Shown here: one piece after another, positions 8,911 through 17,968 of the stretch
How positions within the stretch are numbered: position 1 is the stretch's first letter
Layout: every line of letters begins with the position of its first letter
Source: an uncultured Bacilli bacterium
Lineage (GTDB): Bacteria; Bacillota_I; Bacilli_A; RF39; UBA660
DNA: 64,000 bases
Assembly (NCBI GenBank): GCA_944358305.1
Contig: CALVQK010000001.1
Location: 1 to 64,000 of the forward strand
Direction: 5' to 3'
Made by a program: the position numbers and the translations under genes
Notes under the pieces: model-generated
Told to the model about the DNA's origin: nothing
Seen by the model: only the letters and a program-made list of their open reading frames with translations
Databases searched by the model: none

Positions 8911-9934
8911 TAAAGAAGTTTTCCTTTTTCTTTTCTTCTTTAATATAAAGAGGGATAGTTTCTATTTTTTTATTATAAAGATTAATTTTAATATTACCAA
9001 CTTTTCCTTCTTTAATAGAATCATCTATACTAGCAAGAACTTTTACATTATCCTTTTCTTCCAAGGTTAAAGGGTAGGTAAAAGATTTTTTTACATAGTA
9101 AAGATTATCATCAATAACAAGATCAAAATCATTTTTATCAACAATATTATAATTACTATAGAGATCAAAAGTAGACTCTGCTAATCTTTCATGATTATTA
9201 TACTCATCATTATCATCTAAACTAACAATAGTTATTTTTAAATCATCTTTTTTGTGAGTTGTAACTAAAGTTTTCCCAGCACTAGGAGTATAACCATTTT
9301 TTCCACCAGTACAATATTTATAATCGCCTAATAATTTCATCCTGTTATACCAAAGATAACTTTTACTATCAGTTTTAACTCTATATTCTTCTGTACTAGT
9401 TATTTTTCTATAAGTTTTATTTTTATAAGCATATCTAGATAACTTCGCCATATCTCTTGCTGTTGAATAATTCTTAGTCTCTTCATCAAGACCATGAGCA
9501 TTACTAAAAGTAGTATTAGTCATTCCAATTTCTTTCGCTTTTTCATTCATCATCTTCACAAATTCTTCTTCGCTACCAGCAATTTCTTTAGCAATTACAA
9601 CAGCAGCATCATTACCACTTCTAAGCATTAATCCATAAAGAAGATCAATTAATTTCATCTTTTCATTTAACTCTAAATAAATACTAGTACCATACATCTT
9701 TAATATTTCTTCATCTGCTTTGACATAACTGTCTAAATCTCCCTCTTCTAAAGCAATAATACAAGTCATTATTTTTGTAATAGAAGCGATAAGTCTAACT
9801 TCATCTGCATTGTTTTCATATAAAACTCTACCACTATCTATATCTATAACTATACTACTTCTAGCAGTATCAATTCCTAAAACATTTAAAGGAACTAAGA
9901 AAATAAAAAGAACTAAAACTAACATTTTTTTCAT
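8894..9934 (-). CDS. D-alanyl-D-alanine carboxypeptidase (DacF/PBP5-like, S11 family)
   Basis: A secreted penicillin-binding protein of low mass that trims the terminal D-Ala of peptidoglycan stem peptides. Signal peptide at residues 1-20, then the three catalytic motifs: SITK (residues 51-54), SGN (106-108) and GGKNGYTPSAG, where the usual KTG is KNG. The C-terminal part resembles the PBP5 C-terminal domain, but it ends in a Lys-rich FFTKLFS segment. ATG 9934 follows AGGTGAAG; TTG 9937 is less well placed. Several Bacillota S11 enzymes act on cortex or vegetative wall; which one is not decidable here. Confidence 0.88.
   Translation of the reverse strand: MKKMLVLVLFIFLVPLNVLGIDTARSSIVIDIDSGRVLYENNADEVRLIASITKIMTCIIALEEGDLDSYVKADEEILKMYGTSIYLELNEKMKLIDLLYGLMLRSGNDAAVVIAKEIAGSEEEFVKMMNEKAKEIGMTNTTFSNAHGLDEETKNYSTARDMAKLSRYAYKNKTYRKITSTEEYRVKTDSKSYLWYNRMKLLGDYKYCTGGKNGYTPSAGKTLVTTHKKDDLKITIVSLDDNDEYNNHERLAESTFDLYSNYNIVDKNDFDLVIDDNLYYVKKSFTYPLTLEEKDNVKVLASIDDSIKEGKVGNIKINLYNKKIETIPLYIKEEKKKENFFTKLFS
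8896..8929. terminator. Terminator shared by two convergent genes
   Basis: AGGAAAAC (8896-8903) pairs with GTTTTCCT (8918-8925) with T run on the + side and an A-rich flank on the other. It lies within the 17-base overlap of the two convergent coding regions. Confidence 0.7.
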
Positions 9935-10067
9935 CAAACTTCACCTAATAAAACTTATTCTAAAAAAATAAAAGTATAACTTTCAAATGTAAAGTAGTAC
10001 TACTATTAGAAATAATTCTTGCCTTTTTCTAAATAATAACATATCCTAAAATTAGGAAGGAGGAAAA

Positions 10068-10526
10068 ATGGTGAGAGGATTAAAATTATTTGGTATCTTA
10101 GCAGTATCAGTACTATTTATAACAGGATGTGGTAATAGTGAGAAGACATTAACTTGTACTATGAGTGAAGAAGATGATGGTCTTTCAATGGAACAAACAG
10201 TAGATTTAAGTTTTAGTGATGATAAAGTTACTAATGTTAAAATGAGTATAGATACTAAAATAACTGATAGTACATATCAAGAAAATTGGGATATGTTTGT
10301 TTCTATGATGGAATCTCAATATGAAGAAAGTAGTGCAAATGGTATTAAAGTGACAACTGAAAATGATAGTGACAATTACACTTATACTATTACAGTAGAT
10401 GCTAATTTAGAAGAAGCAAGTGAAGATGACTTATCTAACTATGGCCTTGATGCCTTTACAGAAGAAGGTATAACTTACGAAGAGACAAAACAAGAGGCCG
10501 AAGATGCAGGATATACTTGTAAATAA
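10068..10526 (+). CDS. Lipoprotein with paired-cysteine domain (YehR/DUF1307-like)
   Basis: A 152-residue protein with a lipoprotein signal (VSVLFITGC, lipobox Cys about residue 21). The mature part begins TLTCTM and ends DAGYTCK, so two cysteines bracket an acidic beta-rich domain. That layout resembles YehR/DUF1307-type small lipoproteins. The function is unknown. A similar bracket (ALTC ... GYTC) occurs in the membrane protein at 24564-25082. It is a monocistronic unit with a strong GGAAGGAGG site and its own terminator. Confidence 0.65.
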   Translation: MVRGLKLFGILAVSVLFITGCGNSEKTLTCTMSEEDDGLSMEQTVDLSFSDDKVTNVKMSIDTKITDSTYQENWDMFVSMMESQYEESSANGIKVTTENDSDNYTYTITVDANLEEASEDDLSNYGLDAFTEEGITYEETKQEAEDAGYTCK

Positions 10527-10557
10527 AAAAGAAAAGTCTTTCTCTTTTCTTTTTTTT
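10525..10557 (+). terminator. Intrinsic terminator after the lipoprotein gene
   Basis: A 12-base arm (A6 G A4 G, 10525-10536) pairs with CTTTTCTTTTTT (10544-10555), ending in a T8 run. Confidence 0.8.
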
Positions 10558-10595
10558 GTGTTATATTAATTTTATAAGAATAGGAGGAGTTAAAA

Positions 10596-11210
10596 ATGAC
10601 AAAAGGGAGTGCTAGAAAAGAAGTAATAAAACAAGAGGAAATACCTAGTTGGATTTACATTTTGTTACTTACAGCAGTCGCTATCTTAGGATGGGTTTTA
10701 GGTAAGTTTGATTTACAAATAGGTAAAGCAACTCTTACATTAGCTGTATTTGCCTATCCATTTAGATACTTTATAGCAAATATTATTACTAAAAAATATG
10801 GTTATAAAGAAACAATGAATGGTATAAGTTACTCAGCATGTTTAATGCTATTATTTATGATAGTAGCAAGTTTACTTGGACAACATGATATTGATTATGT
10901 CCCTGTAACAGGAGAAGTTTTTGCATATTTAGCTAGTCAAATGATCAACCTAACTATTTATTATTACTTATATATGAATACTGAAGGTAATAAACTACCA
11001 ATACTTGCAACTTATATATTTGCAATGTTAGTAGATAACTTAATTAGTATGTTATTTATAAGTAGAATGACTATGGTAGATGCTTTCTGGAGAACTTATT
11101 TTGTTACTATATTAATAGAGACAATGATTTCTATAATCTTAATTAATTATGATGAGAAAAAGGTATTGCCAGTAGCAAATAAAAGAAGAAAAAGAAAAGT
11201 TAGAAAATGA
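10596..11210 (+). CDS. Vut_1/YhhQ-like multi-pass membrane protein
   Basis: About six hydrophobic segments in 204 residues. The blocks FAYPFRYFIANIITKKYGYKE and ASQMINLTIYYYLY resemble the FPltYiisDvitEvYG and SQ-D conserved blocks of the Vut_1 family (queuosine-precursor/vitamin uptake transporters). The acidic residues usually conserved in the first block are partly replaced (Asp by Ala/Asn, Glu by Lys), so the substrate may differ. It heads an operon with a pseudopilin gene (start overlaps the stop by 4 bases) and a TasA-like gene. The C-terminus is very basic (KRRKRKVRK). Confidence 0.55.
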   Translation: MTKGSARKEVIKQEEIPSWIYILLLTAVAILGWVLGKFDLQIGKATLTLAVFAYPFRYFIANIITKKYGYKETMNGISYSACLMLLFMIVASLLGQHDIDYVPVTGEVFAYLASQMINLTIYYYLYMNTEGNKLPILATYIFAMLVDNLISMLFISRMTMVDAFWRTYFVTILIETMISIILINYDEKKVLPVANKRRKRKVRK

Positions 11211-11599
11211 ATAAAGGATTTACACTAATAGAAATGTTAGCAACTGTTACAATACTTGGTATATTAGTAACCATAGTATTATTAAGTGCTAATAGATTGA
11301 TTTCTTCTAGTAATTTAGAGTACTATAATACTAGTGAAAAAATGATGATATTAGCTAGCAAAGATTATTTTGCTGATTATAGAAGCTATTTACCTAAAGA
11401 AGTAAATGGGACAACTAGAGTATTATTAAGCGCTCTAGTAAGAGAAGAATATATCGATATGATAAAAGATGTAAATGATAACGATTGCAATACTAGTGAA
11501 AGTTATGTAGAAGTAGAAAAAACTAGTGATAATGAATATTTATATACAGCACATTTAGTTTGTGATGCAGCAGAATATGTTACTAAGGATGGGGAGTAA
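11207..11599 (+). CDS. Type IV pseudopilin-like protein
   Basis: The N-terminus MNKGFTLIEMLATVTILGIL is a textbook class III (type IV prepilin) signal: short basic leader, Gly-Phe cleavage and N-methylation site, Glu at +5, then one hydrophobic helix. The remaining about 95 residues form a small extracellular domain with two Cys. The start overlaps the preceding gene (ATGA). Pseudopilins form short fibres in competence or secretion machines and need a prepilin peptidase and ATPase; neither is in this window. Confidence 0.75.
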   Translation: MNKGFTLIEMLATVTILGILVTIVLLSANRLISSSNLEYYNTSEKMMILASKDYFADYRSYLPKEVNGTTRVLLSALVREEYIDMIKDVNDNDCNTSESYVEVEKTSDNEYLYTAHLVCDAAEYVTKDGE

Positions 11600-11602
11600 A
11601 GT

Positions 11603-12190
11603 ATGGAAAATGTAAAGGCAAGAAAAAAATATGTAGTATTAGTAATAGTTACAATTATAGTAAGTATAATTGCATTAATAGGAGCAAGTTATGCTTTACT
11701 TACAATAACTATAGAAGGAGATAAAAGTATTACTTTAACAGTAGGCATATTAGAAGTTGATTTTGAAGGGAGCAATAGCATTAATTTAAATAATTCTTCT
11801 CCTATGACAGATGGCGAAGGTTTACAAACTACGCCTTATACATTTACTATAACTAATACAGGTAATATAAATGCTTATTATCATATATCCTTAGAAGAAG
11901 ATACTACTAATAATACCTTATCTAATAGTTATTTAAAAATGCGTCTAACAAGTGATAACGGTTATGATAGTGGTATTGTTAGTGTAAGTGATTATGGAAC
12001 TGGAACTTTTGATATAAAGGGTGAAGAAACTCTAACCCCAGATGATGATGTAACTTATCAATTATGGATGTGGCTAGATGGTACTGCCGATAATAGTGTT
12101 CAAGGAAAACTATATCAAAGTAAAATAGCCGTTACAAGTTATGATAGAAGTGCAAATGCTGAAACTACTACAGCAAGTACTAGTCAATAA
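11603..12190 (+). CDS. TasA/camelysin-like secreted beta-sandwich protein
   Basis: N-terminal helix (residues about 10-30) followed by IGASYALLTITIEGDKSITL, reminiscent of SipW-type signal peptides of TasA/CalY fibre proteins, then a domain with FTITNTGNINAYYHISLEE typical of this Ig-like fold (strand with N-T-G-N). The C-terminal tail is Thr/Ser-rich. If the comparison holds, the protein is an extracellular matrix or fibre subunit. Third gene of the 10596-12190 operon, next to a pseudopilin. No SipW peptidase gene is nearby, so processing is uncertain. Confidence 0.45.
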   Translation: MENVKARKKYVVLVIVTIIVSIIALIGASYALLTITIEGDKSITLTVGILEVDFEGSNSINLNNSSPMTDGEGLQTTPYTFTITNTGNINAYYHISLEEDTTNNTLSNSYLKMRLTSDNGYDSGIVSVSDYGTGTFDIKGEETLTPDDDVTYQLWMWLDGTADNSVQGKLYQSKIAVTSYDRSANAETTTASTSQ

Positions 12191-12240
12191 TCCTATATAA
12201 AGTCAATCATTATCTTGTAAAAATAGAAGATGTAAGCTAA

Positions 12241-12271
12241 AATAAGTTATGTAATAGTAACTTATTTTTTT
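12241..12271 (+). terminator. Intrinsic terminator before uvrC
   Basis: AATAAGTTA (12241-12249) pairs with TAACTTATT (12257-12265), followed by T6. Confidence 0.8.
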
Positions 12272-12288
12272 AGTTGGGTGGTGAATTT

Positions 12289-14067
12289 ATGAAAGACTTT
12301 AAAGAGAAATTAAAACTAGTACCAGAACTTCCTGGAAGTTACCAGATGAAAGATAAAAATGGTTATATTATCTATGTTGGTAAAGCTAAAAACTTAAAGA
12401 AACGGGTCAGCAGTTATTTTAGAGGTAATGTAACTGGTAAGACAGCTATGCTTGTTTCTGATATTGATGACTTTGAGTATATCGTAACTGATAGTGAACT
12501 AGAAAGTTTAATTCTTGAAATTAACCTAATAAAAAAATATAATCCTAAATATAATATCTTACTTAAAGATGATAAAAGTTATCCTTATATTGAATTAACA
12601 AATGAACTATATCCAAGACTAAGAGTAGTTAGAAATGTTTCTAGAAAGAAAAAGAATCATAAATTATTTGGACCATACCCAAATGTAACTGCTGCTCGTA
12701 AGACGGTTAATATGATCAACAGATTATATCCTCTACGTAAATGTGAAAAGTTACCGAAAAAAGAATGTCTTTATTATCATATTAATGAATGCTTAGGGTA
12801 TTGTATTAAAAAAGTTGATCCTAATACTATCAAATCAATGACTGATGAGATAACTAGTTTTCTTAAAGGTAATAGTAGTTTTATTAAAGAAAAAATCATA
12901 TCAGAAATGGAAAAAGCAAGTAATAGTTTAAATTATGAAAAAGCAATAGAGTTAAGAGAAATGTTAACAGATATAGATATTACTTTAACTAAACAAAAGA
13001 TAGATTTAAAGAAAAATTATAACTTTGATATTTTCGCTTATACTGTAGTTGATAATTATTTATCTATAACAGTTTTCTTCATAAGAGAAGGAATACTTTT
13101 TGGAAGACACCACGAGACATTACAAACATTAGATAATGTTGTTGATGATATGGAAGAATACATTATTAAATTTTATGAGAAAAATATACTTGCTCATGAA
13201 ATATTAATACCTGATACTTTAAATGAAAAATTGCTTAGTGAATACTTAAATGTAAAAGTTCATGTTCCTAAACGAGGAGAGTTAAAAAAATTAGTTGATC
13301 TTGCTAAAGAGAACTCTAAAGTAGTCTTAAGTGAAGAGTTAGAAACTTTAAAGAAAGATGATAATAAGAAGATGGAAGCTTTAAATGAATTAAAAACACT
13401 ACTTGGCGTAACATCAGTATCCCGTATGGAAAGCTTTGATAACTCCCATTTATTTGGAACATACTATGTAGGGGCTATGGTTGTCTTTCGTGATTTTGAA
13501 CCTTTAAAAAATGATTATCGCAAATACAAAATAAGTACTGATGTTAAAGACGATTTAGGAGCAATGAGAGAAGTTTTATATCGTCGTTATTATAAAGCTA
13601 TTATGGATAATGAAATGTTGCCTGATTTGATAGTGATGGATGGAGGAGAGACACAAGTAAATGTCTGTAAAGAAATTCTTACTAGTCTAAATTTATCCAT
13701 TCCGATAATTGGTCTAAAAAAAGATTCCCATCACCGTACTAATACTGTTATTGATAGTAATTATAAAATATTAGATATTAAAAGTGATAGTAACTTATTT
13801 CTTTATTTATCTAAAATCCAAGAAGAAGTCCATCGCTTTGCGATTTCCTATCATAGAAATATTAAAAGTAAAGGCTTGCTTTCAAGCTACTTAGACCTAG
13901 TTCCAGGAATAGGAGAGGTAAGACGTAAAGAATTACTTAAAAAATTTGGTTCTATGAAAAAAATGAAAGAAGCAAGTGTAGATGAATTAAGTGAAATAGT
14001 AGGAGAAGTTGTCGCTAACAACTTATATCAAGTCTTACATGAGGAGGAGAAAGATGAAAATAAATAA
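12289..14067 (+). CDS. uvrC: UvrABC system protein C (excinuclease subunit)
   Basis: A 592-residue protein with an N-terminal GIY-YIG nuclease (PGSYQMKDKNGYIIYVGKAK, about residues 13-32), a Cys-containing region (LRKCEKLPKKECLYYHINEC), the UvrB-interaction UVR segment, an RNase H-like C-terminal nuclease with MESFDNSHLFGTYYVG, and terminal helix-hairpin-helix motifs (LVPGIGEVRRKELLKKFGS). UvrC makes the 3' and 5' incisions in nucleotide excision repair. ATG 12289 sits behind GGGTGGTGA; the TTG 15 bases upstream is inside that region. The 3' end overlaps the next pseudopilin gene. Confidence 0.96.
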   Translation: MKDFKEKLKLVPELPGSYQMKDKNGYIIYVGKAKNLKKRVSSYFRGNVTGKTAMLVSDIDDFEYIVTDSELESLILEINLIKKYNPKYNILLKDDKSYPYIELTNELYPRLRVVRNVSRKKKNHKLFGPYPNVTAARKTVNMINRLYPLRKCEKLPKKECLYYHINECLGYCIKKVDPNTIKSMTDEITSFLKGNSSFIKEKIISEMEKASNSLNYEKAIELREMLTDIDITLTKQKIDLKKNYNFDIFAYTVVDNYLSITVFFIREGILFGRHHETLQTLDNVVDDMEEYIIKFYEKNILAHEILIPDTLNEKLLSEYLNVKVHVPKRGELKKLVDLAKENSKVVLSEELETLKKDDNKKMEALNELKTLLGVTSVSRMESFDNSHLFGTYYVGAMVVFRDFEPLKNDYRKYKISTDVKDDLGAMREVLYRRYYKAIMDNEMLPDLIVMDGGETQVNVCKEILTSLNLSIPIIGLKKDSHHRTNTVIDSNYKILDIKSDSNLFLYLSKIQEEVHRFAISYHRNIKSKGLLSSYLDLVPGIGEVRRKELLKKFGSMKKMKEASVDELSEIVGEVVANNLYQVLHEEEKDENK

Positions 14068-14515
14068 AAAAGGTTTTACAATGTTAGAATTACTCGCTGT
14101 TATTATAATTTTAGGTATATTAATGACTATAGCTTATATGGGAGTATCACAGTATCTAAATAGAGCACGAGAAGCTACTTATGAAGATTTTGAAGAAAAT
14201 ATTACTAGTGGTGTTACTAATTATTTAATAGACCATTCAGGTCATATTCCTGAAGAGGGAGAGTCTTTAGTTGTTGATGTAGCAAAATTAGTTTGTGAAG
14301 GCTATATCGAAGATTTACAAGATCCAAGAGAATCTTCTAAAACATGTAATCTAGAAAGCTATGCCATTGTTACAAGGAATGCTGATACTGGTTATAATAT
14401 GGATCTTGAATATGAGGCTTGCTTAAAATGCTCTAATTATGAAAGTGCAGCTTGTTCTAATTCTATAAGTGGTATAGAAAGATTAAGAAAAGATGCATCT
14501 TGTGAGGTAAATTAA
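14054..14515 (+). CDS. Second type IV pseudopilin-like protein
   Basis: Starts MKINKKGFTMLELLAVIIIL, a clear prepilin leader with Gly-Phe cleavage site and Glu at +5. The mature domain (about 140 residues) contains five or six Cys, including a CLKC pair, which suggests structural disulfides or metal binding. ATG 14054 has a GAGGAGGA site and overlaps the uvrC end by 14 bases; the stop overlaps the mutL start. So a pseudopilin gene sits inside a DNA-repair operon. Confidence 0.75.
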   Translation: MKINKKGFTMLELLAVIIILGILMTIAYMGVSQYLNRAREATYEDFEENITSGVTNYLIDHSGHIPEEGESLVVDVAKLVCEGYIEDLQDPRESSKTCNLESYAIVTRNADTGYNMDLEYEACLKCSNYESAACSNSISGIERLRKDASCEVN

Positions 14516-16308
14516 TGAGTACAATAAAAGTAATGGACGAAATTCTTGCCAATAAAATAGCAGCAGGAGAAGTAGTAGAACGTCCTTTAAATGTTGTCAA
14601 AGAATTAGTAGAAAATTCAATAGATGCTGCCTCTAATGAAATAAAAATAACCCTAATAGACTCAGGCACTAAGAAAATAGTAGTAAGTGATAATGGAATA
14701 GGCATGAATAAAGAAGATGCCAGCCTTGCATTCTCACGCCATGCTACTAGTAAATTAAAAGATTTGGATGATCTATTTAATATTTCTTCTTTAGGCTTTA
14801 GAGGAGAAGCCCTTCCTTCAATCGCCTCTGTTTCCCATGTTTATTTACAAACCAGTAAGGATGGAGTAGGTACAGCCATTGCTTTAAATGGTGGTGTTAT
14901 AGAAAATATTGAAAACACAGATTTAAGTGCTGGAACTACTATTGAAGTAAAAGATTTATTTTATAATACTCCAGTAAGACTTAAGTATATAAAAAATCTT
15001 TATACTGAACTTGCTTTAATCGTTGAATATGTTAATAAAATGGCTCTTTCATATCCTGATATTAGATTCGTTTTAACTAATAATGAAAAAGAATTATTAA
15101 ATACTAGTGGTGATGGTAATCTTTTAAAAGTAATCTATGCTGTCTATGGAATAGATGTTGCCAAAAAAATGATAGAAATATCAGGAGAAAATGATGATTA
15201 TGTCATCTCTGGTTACATTGGTTATCCAGAAATAGCTAAAACATCTCGTAATGTTATTACTACTTTAGTAAATGGTAGAGTTATTAAAAATTTAGATTTA
15301 AATAGATGTCTAATAGATTGTTATCATACCTATATACCTAAAGATAAGTTTCCTATGATTGTGTTAAATATTGATGTAGATCCTATCCTTATAGATATTA
15401 ACATTCATCCTCAAAAGATGGATATAAAGTTCTCTAAATTAGATAGTCTAAAAGAGTTAATTACAAAAGTAATTAGTTCTAAATTAAAAGAGATTCTTTT
15501 AGTACCCCATGCTAATATCAGAGATTTAAATACTATCTATGAAGTAGAAGATTCTCTTCCTGTTAATACGATTAACTATGACTTAGATGATGAAGAAGAG
15601 CCTGTTAAAGAAACATCTCCTAATCTAGAAGAATTATCTTTTGATTTTGATAATGATAATAAAATAACTGGTACTAAGACTGAAGAAGTAGTTGAAGAAG
15701 AAAATGAAGAAAAAGATGACTATCGTATTAAAGAAATGATACCACTTGGTATCGTTCATAAGACTTATATTATAGCAGAAAACTCTAGTGGTATGTATAT
15801 AATAGATCAACATGCTGCCGCCGAACGTATTAACTATGAAAAAGTTTTAAATGCTCTATTAAAAGATGATTATAAAATTATAGATTTATTAGTCCCTATT
15901 AGATTAGAGTATTCAAAAGATGAGTTTATTAGGATTAAGGAACATATGGATATTTTAAGAAGTATTGGTATTTCCTTAGAAGAGTTTGGTGATAATACTT
16001 TTATTGTTAGAAGTCATCCTACTTGGTTTTTTGAAGGCTATGAAAAAGAAGCGATAGAAAAGATAATCGCCATAACTTTAGAAAAAGGTGAATTTGATAA
16101 AGAAAAGTTTATCTATAGAACTGCCGCCACTATGGCTTGTAAAATGAGTATCAAAGCTAATGATTATCTAGATTTAAATACTGCTAAAATTCTCTTAGAT
16201 AATCTAAGACGATGTGATAATCCTTTTACTTGTCCTCATGGTAGACCAACAATTATTACATACAGTAATTATGATTTAGAAAGACTCTTTAAACGAGCAA
16301 TGAATTAG
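14515..16308 (+). CDS. mutL: DNA mismatch repair protein MutL (endonuclease type)
   Basis: A 597-residue MutL. GHKL ATPase N-terminus with KIAAGEVVERP, DNGIGM and GFRGEALPSI motifs; acidic linker at about 345-395; C-terminal endonuclease domain with DQHAAAERINYE (about 432) and CPHGRPT (about 575), the Zn-site motifs absent from E. coli-type MutL. It nicks the unmethylated/discontinuous strand after mismatch recognition by MutS. The start forms a TAATG overlap with the pseudopilin gene; miaA follows. No mutS is present in the window. Confidence 0.96.
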   Translation: MSTIKVMDEILANKIAAGEVVERPLNVVKELVENSIDAASNEIKITLIDSGTKKIVVSDNGIGMNKEDASLAFSRHATSKLKDLDDLFNISSLGFRGEALPSIASVSHVYLQTSKDGVGTAIALNGGVIENIENTDLSAGTTIEVKDLFYNTPVRLKYIKNLYTELALIVEYVNKMALSYPDIRFVLTNNEKELLNTSGDGNLLKVIYAVYGIDVAKKMIEISGENDDYVISGYIGYPEIAKTSRNVITTLVNGRVIKNLDLNRCLIDCYHTYIPKDKFPMIVLNIDVDPILIDINIHPQKMDIKFSKLDSLKELITKVISSKLKEILLVPHANIRDLNTIYEVEDSLPVNTINYDLDDEEEPVKETSPNLEELSFDFDNDNKITGTKTEEVVEEENEEKDDYRIKEMIPLGIVHKTYIIAENSSGMYIIDQHAAAERINYEKVLNALLKDDYKIIDLLVPIRLEYSKDEFIRIKEHMDILRSIGISLEEFGDNTFIVRSHPTWFFEGYEKEAIEKIIAITLEKGEFDKEKFIYRTAATMACKMSIKANDYLDLNTAKILLDNLRRCDNPFTCPHGRPTIITYSNYDLERLFKRAMN

Positions 16309-16317
16309 GTGAAGTTT

Positions 16318-17196
16318 ATGATTATTGCAATATTAGGACCAACAGCAGTTGGTAAAACAGCTTTAAGTATCGCTCTAGCCAAGAAATACAAAGCTGATAT
16401 TATTAATTTTGATGCTATGCAAGTGTACGTTAAATTAGATATAGGCACTGCTAAAGTGACTAATGAAGAAATGGAAGGAGTCCCTCATCATTTACTTAGC
16501 AATGTATCCCTTGATAGAAATTATTCTGTTTATGACTATCAAAAAGATGCAAGATCTCTAATAGATAAACTCCTAAAAGAAAATAAAAACATTATCTTAG
16601 TAGGGGGAACAGGTCTTTATTTAAAGGCAACTCTTTTTGACTATAATTTTAGCGAAGGAACAACATATAATGAATATACCGATTTAACAAATGAGGAAAT
16701 CCTTAATAAAATAAAATCTTATAATATAGAAGAATTACCTCATCTAAATAATAGAAAAAGATTAGTAAGGCTCTTAAATAAACTTGAAAATAATGAGCCT
16801 ATTACTAGTAATGGAAATAATCTCTTATATAAAAATACTATCTTTATAGGACTTACTACTGATAGAAATACTTTATACGATAAGATTAATAAAAGAGTAG
16901 ACATTATGTTTAATAATGGCTTATTAGAAGAAGTAGAATCATTAAAGGATAAGTTTGAAAACTCTAAGGCTTTAAATACGGCTATTGGTTATAAAGAGTT
17001 TATTCCTTATTTTAATAGGGAGAAAACATTAGATGAAGTAAAAGATGATATTAAGAAAAATTCTAGGCACTATGCTAAAAGACAGTACACTTTTTTTAAT
17101 CATCAATTTAATTTAAAATGGTTCAATACTAATTATAATGATTTTAATAAAACTATAAATGAAGTTATTAATTACCTAGAAGAACTTAATAATTAA
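16318..17196 (+). CDS. miaA: tRNA dimethylallyltransferase
   Basis: MiaA adds a dimethylallyl group to A37 of tRNAs reading UNN codons. The N-terminal P-loop ILGPTAVGKTALS, the INFDAMQVY substrate block, DIGTAK, and the Arg-containing C-terminal KRQYTFFNHQF block are all present. The start is ATG 16318 after TAGGTGAAG; the GTG at 16309 is part of the ribosome binding site. A mutL-miaA pairing is common. Ends at a clear terminator. Confidence 0.95.
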   Translation: MIIAILGPTAVGKTALSIALAKKYKADIINFDAMQVYVKLDIGTAKVTNEEMEGVPHHLLSNVSLDRNYSVYDYQKDARSLIDKLLKENKNIILVGGTGLYLKATLFDYNFSEGTTYNEYTDLTNEEILNKIKSYNIEELPHLNNRKRLVRLLNKLENNEPITSNGNNLLYKNTIFIGLTTDRNTLYDKINKRVDIMFNNGLLEEVESLKDKFENSKALNTAIGYKEFIPYFNREKTLDEVKDDIKKNSRHYAKRQYTFFNHQFNLKWFNTNYNDFNKTINEVINYLEELNN

Positions 17197-17201
17197 CATG
17201 T

Positions 17202-17226
17202 GCAACCTTCATTTGGTTGCTTTTTC
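17202..17226 (+). terminator. Intrinsic terminator after miaA
   Basis: GCAACC (17202-17207) pairs with GGTTGC (17215-17220) followed by T5. Confidence 0.85.
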
Positions 17227-17281
17227 TTGTATTTTTTCATAAAATATGATAAAATAACACCAAATCAAAGGGGTATGTAGT

Positions 17282-17968
17282 ATGAGTAGTAAAAAGAGTG
17301 TATTTGCAGAAGGTTATAGTTTTAAAAAATTATTCCTTATCTTTGTAATTGGTTCTGTTATTGGCGTTTTATATGAACAACTTCTTAATTTAGTTAAAAT
17401 ATATTTTGCAACTGGAGATATTGTTTGGGAATTAAGACGTGGGGTAATTTATGGACCTTTTAATCCTTTGTATGGTCTAGGAGCAGTTTTAGTTATTTAT
17501 TTATTAGCAAGACCAAACTATTCAAATATTAAAACTTTTATTTATGGTGGACTTTTAGGAGGCATAATAGAATATTCTATTAGTCTTTTACAAGAAATAT
17601 TTACTCATACAACCTCTTGGGATTACTCAGATCATTTTTTAAATATTGGGGGAAGAACAACTATTCCTTTTATGATAGCTTGGGGTATCTTCACTTTAAT
17701 TTTCGTAAAAGTAATCTATCCTTATCTTTCTAAATGGATAGAAAAAATACCTGTAAATATAGGTAATATAATTTTTTATATCCTGTTAATATTCTTAATA
17801 ATTGATATGTTTATATCATGGACTGCTTTATTTAGAAGTGCTATGAGAAGAAATAATATTGAACCAATCACTCCTGTAGGACGAATATATGATAAAGTTT
17901 ATCCAGATCATGTTTTATCAAAATGTTTTCCTAACATGGATTTTAAAGTTAGAAAGGGCAGTAAATAA
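17282..17968 (+). CDS. CmpB-type (putative ABC-transporter type IV) membrane protein
   Basis: A 228-residue protein with about five membrane spans. Blocks RGVIYGPFNPLYGLGAV, GGLLGGIIEY, TTSWDYSDHFLNIGGR and PFMIAWGIFTL match the conserved lines of the ABC_trans_CmpB family (formerly DUF1113). Members are common in Bacillota, but no transport partner or substrate is established. The gene overlaps the glycosyltransferase start by one base, suggesting a shared role at the envelope. Confidence 0.7.
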   Translation: MSSKKSVFAEGYSFKKLFLIFVIGSVIGVLYEQLLNLVKIYFATGDIVWELRRGVIYGPFNPLYGLGAVLVIYLLARPNYSNIKTFIYGGLLGGIIEYSISLLQEIFTHTTSWDYSDHFLNIGGRTTIPFMIAWGIFTLIFVKVIYPYLSKWIEKIPVNIGNIIFYILLIFLIIDMFISWTALFRSAMRRNNIEPITPVGRIYDKVYPDHVLSKCFPNMDFKVRKGSK

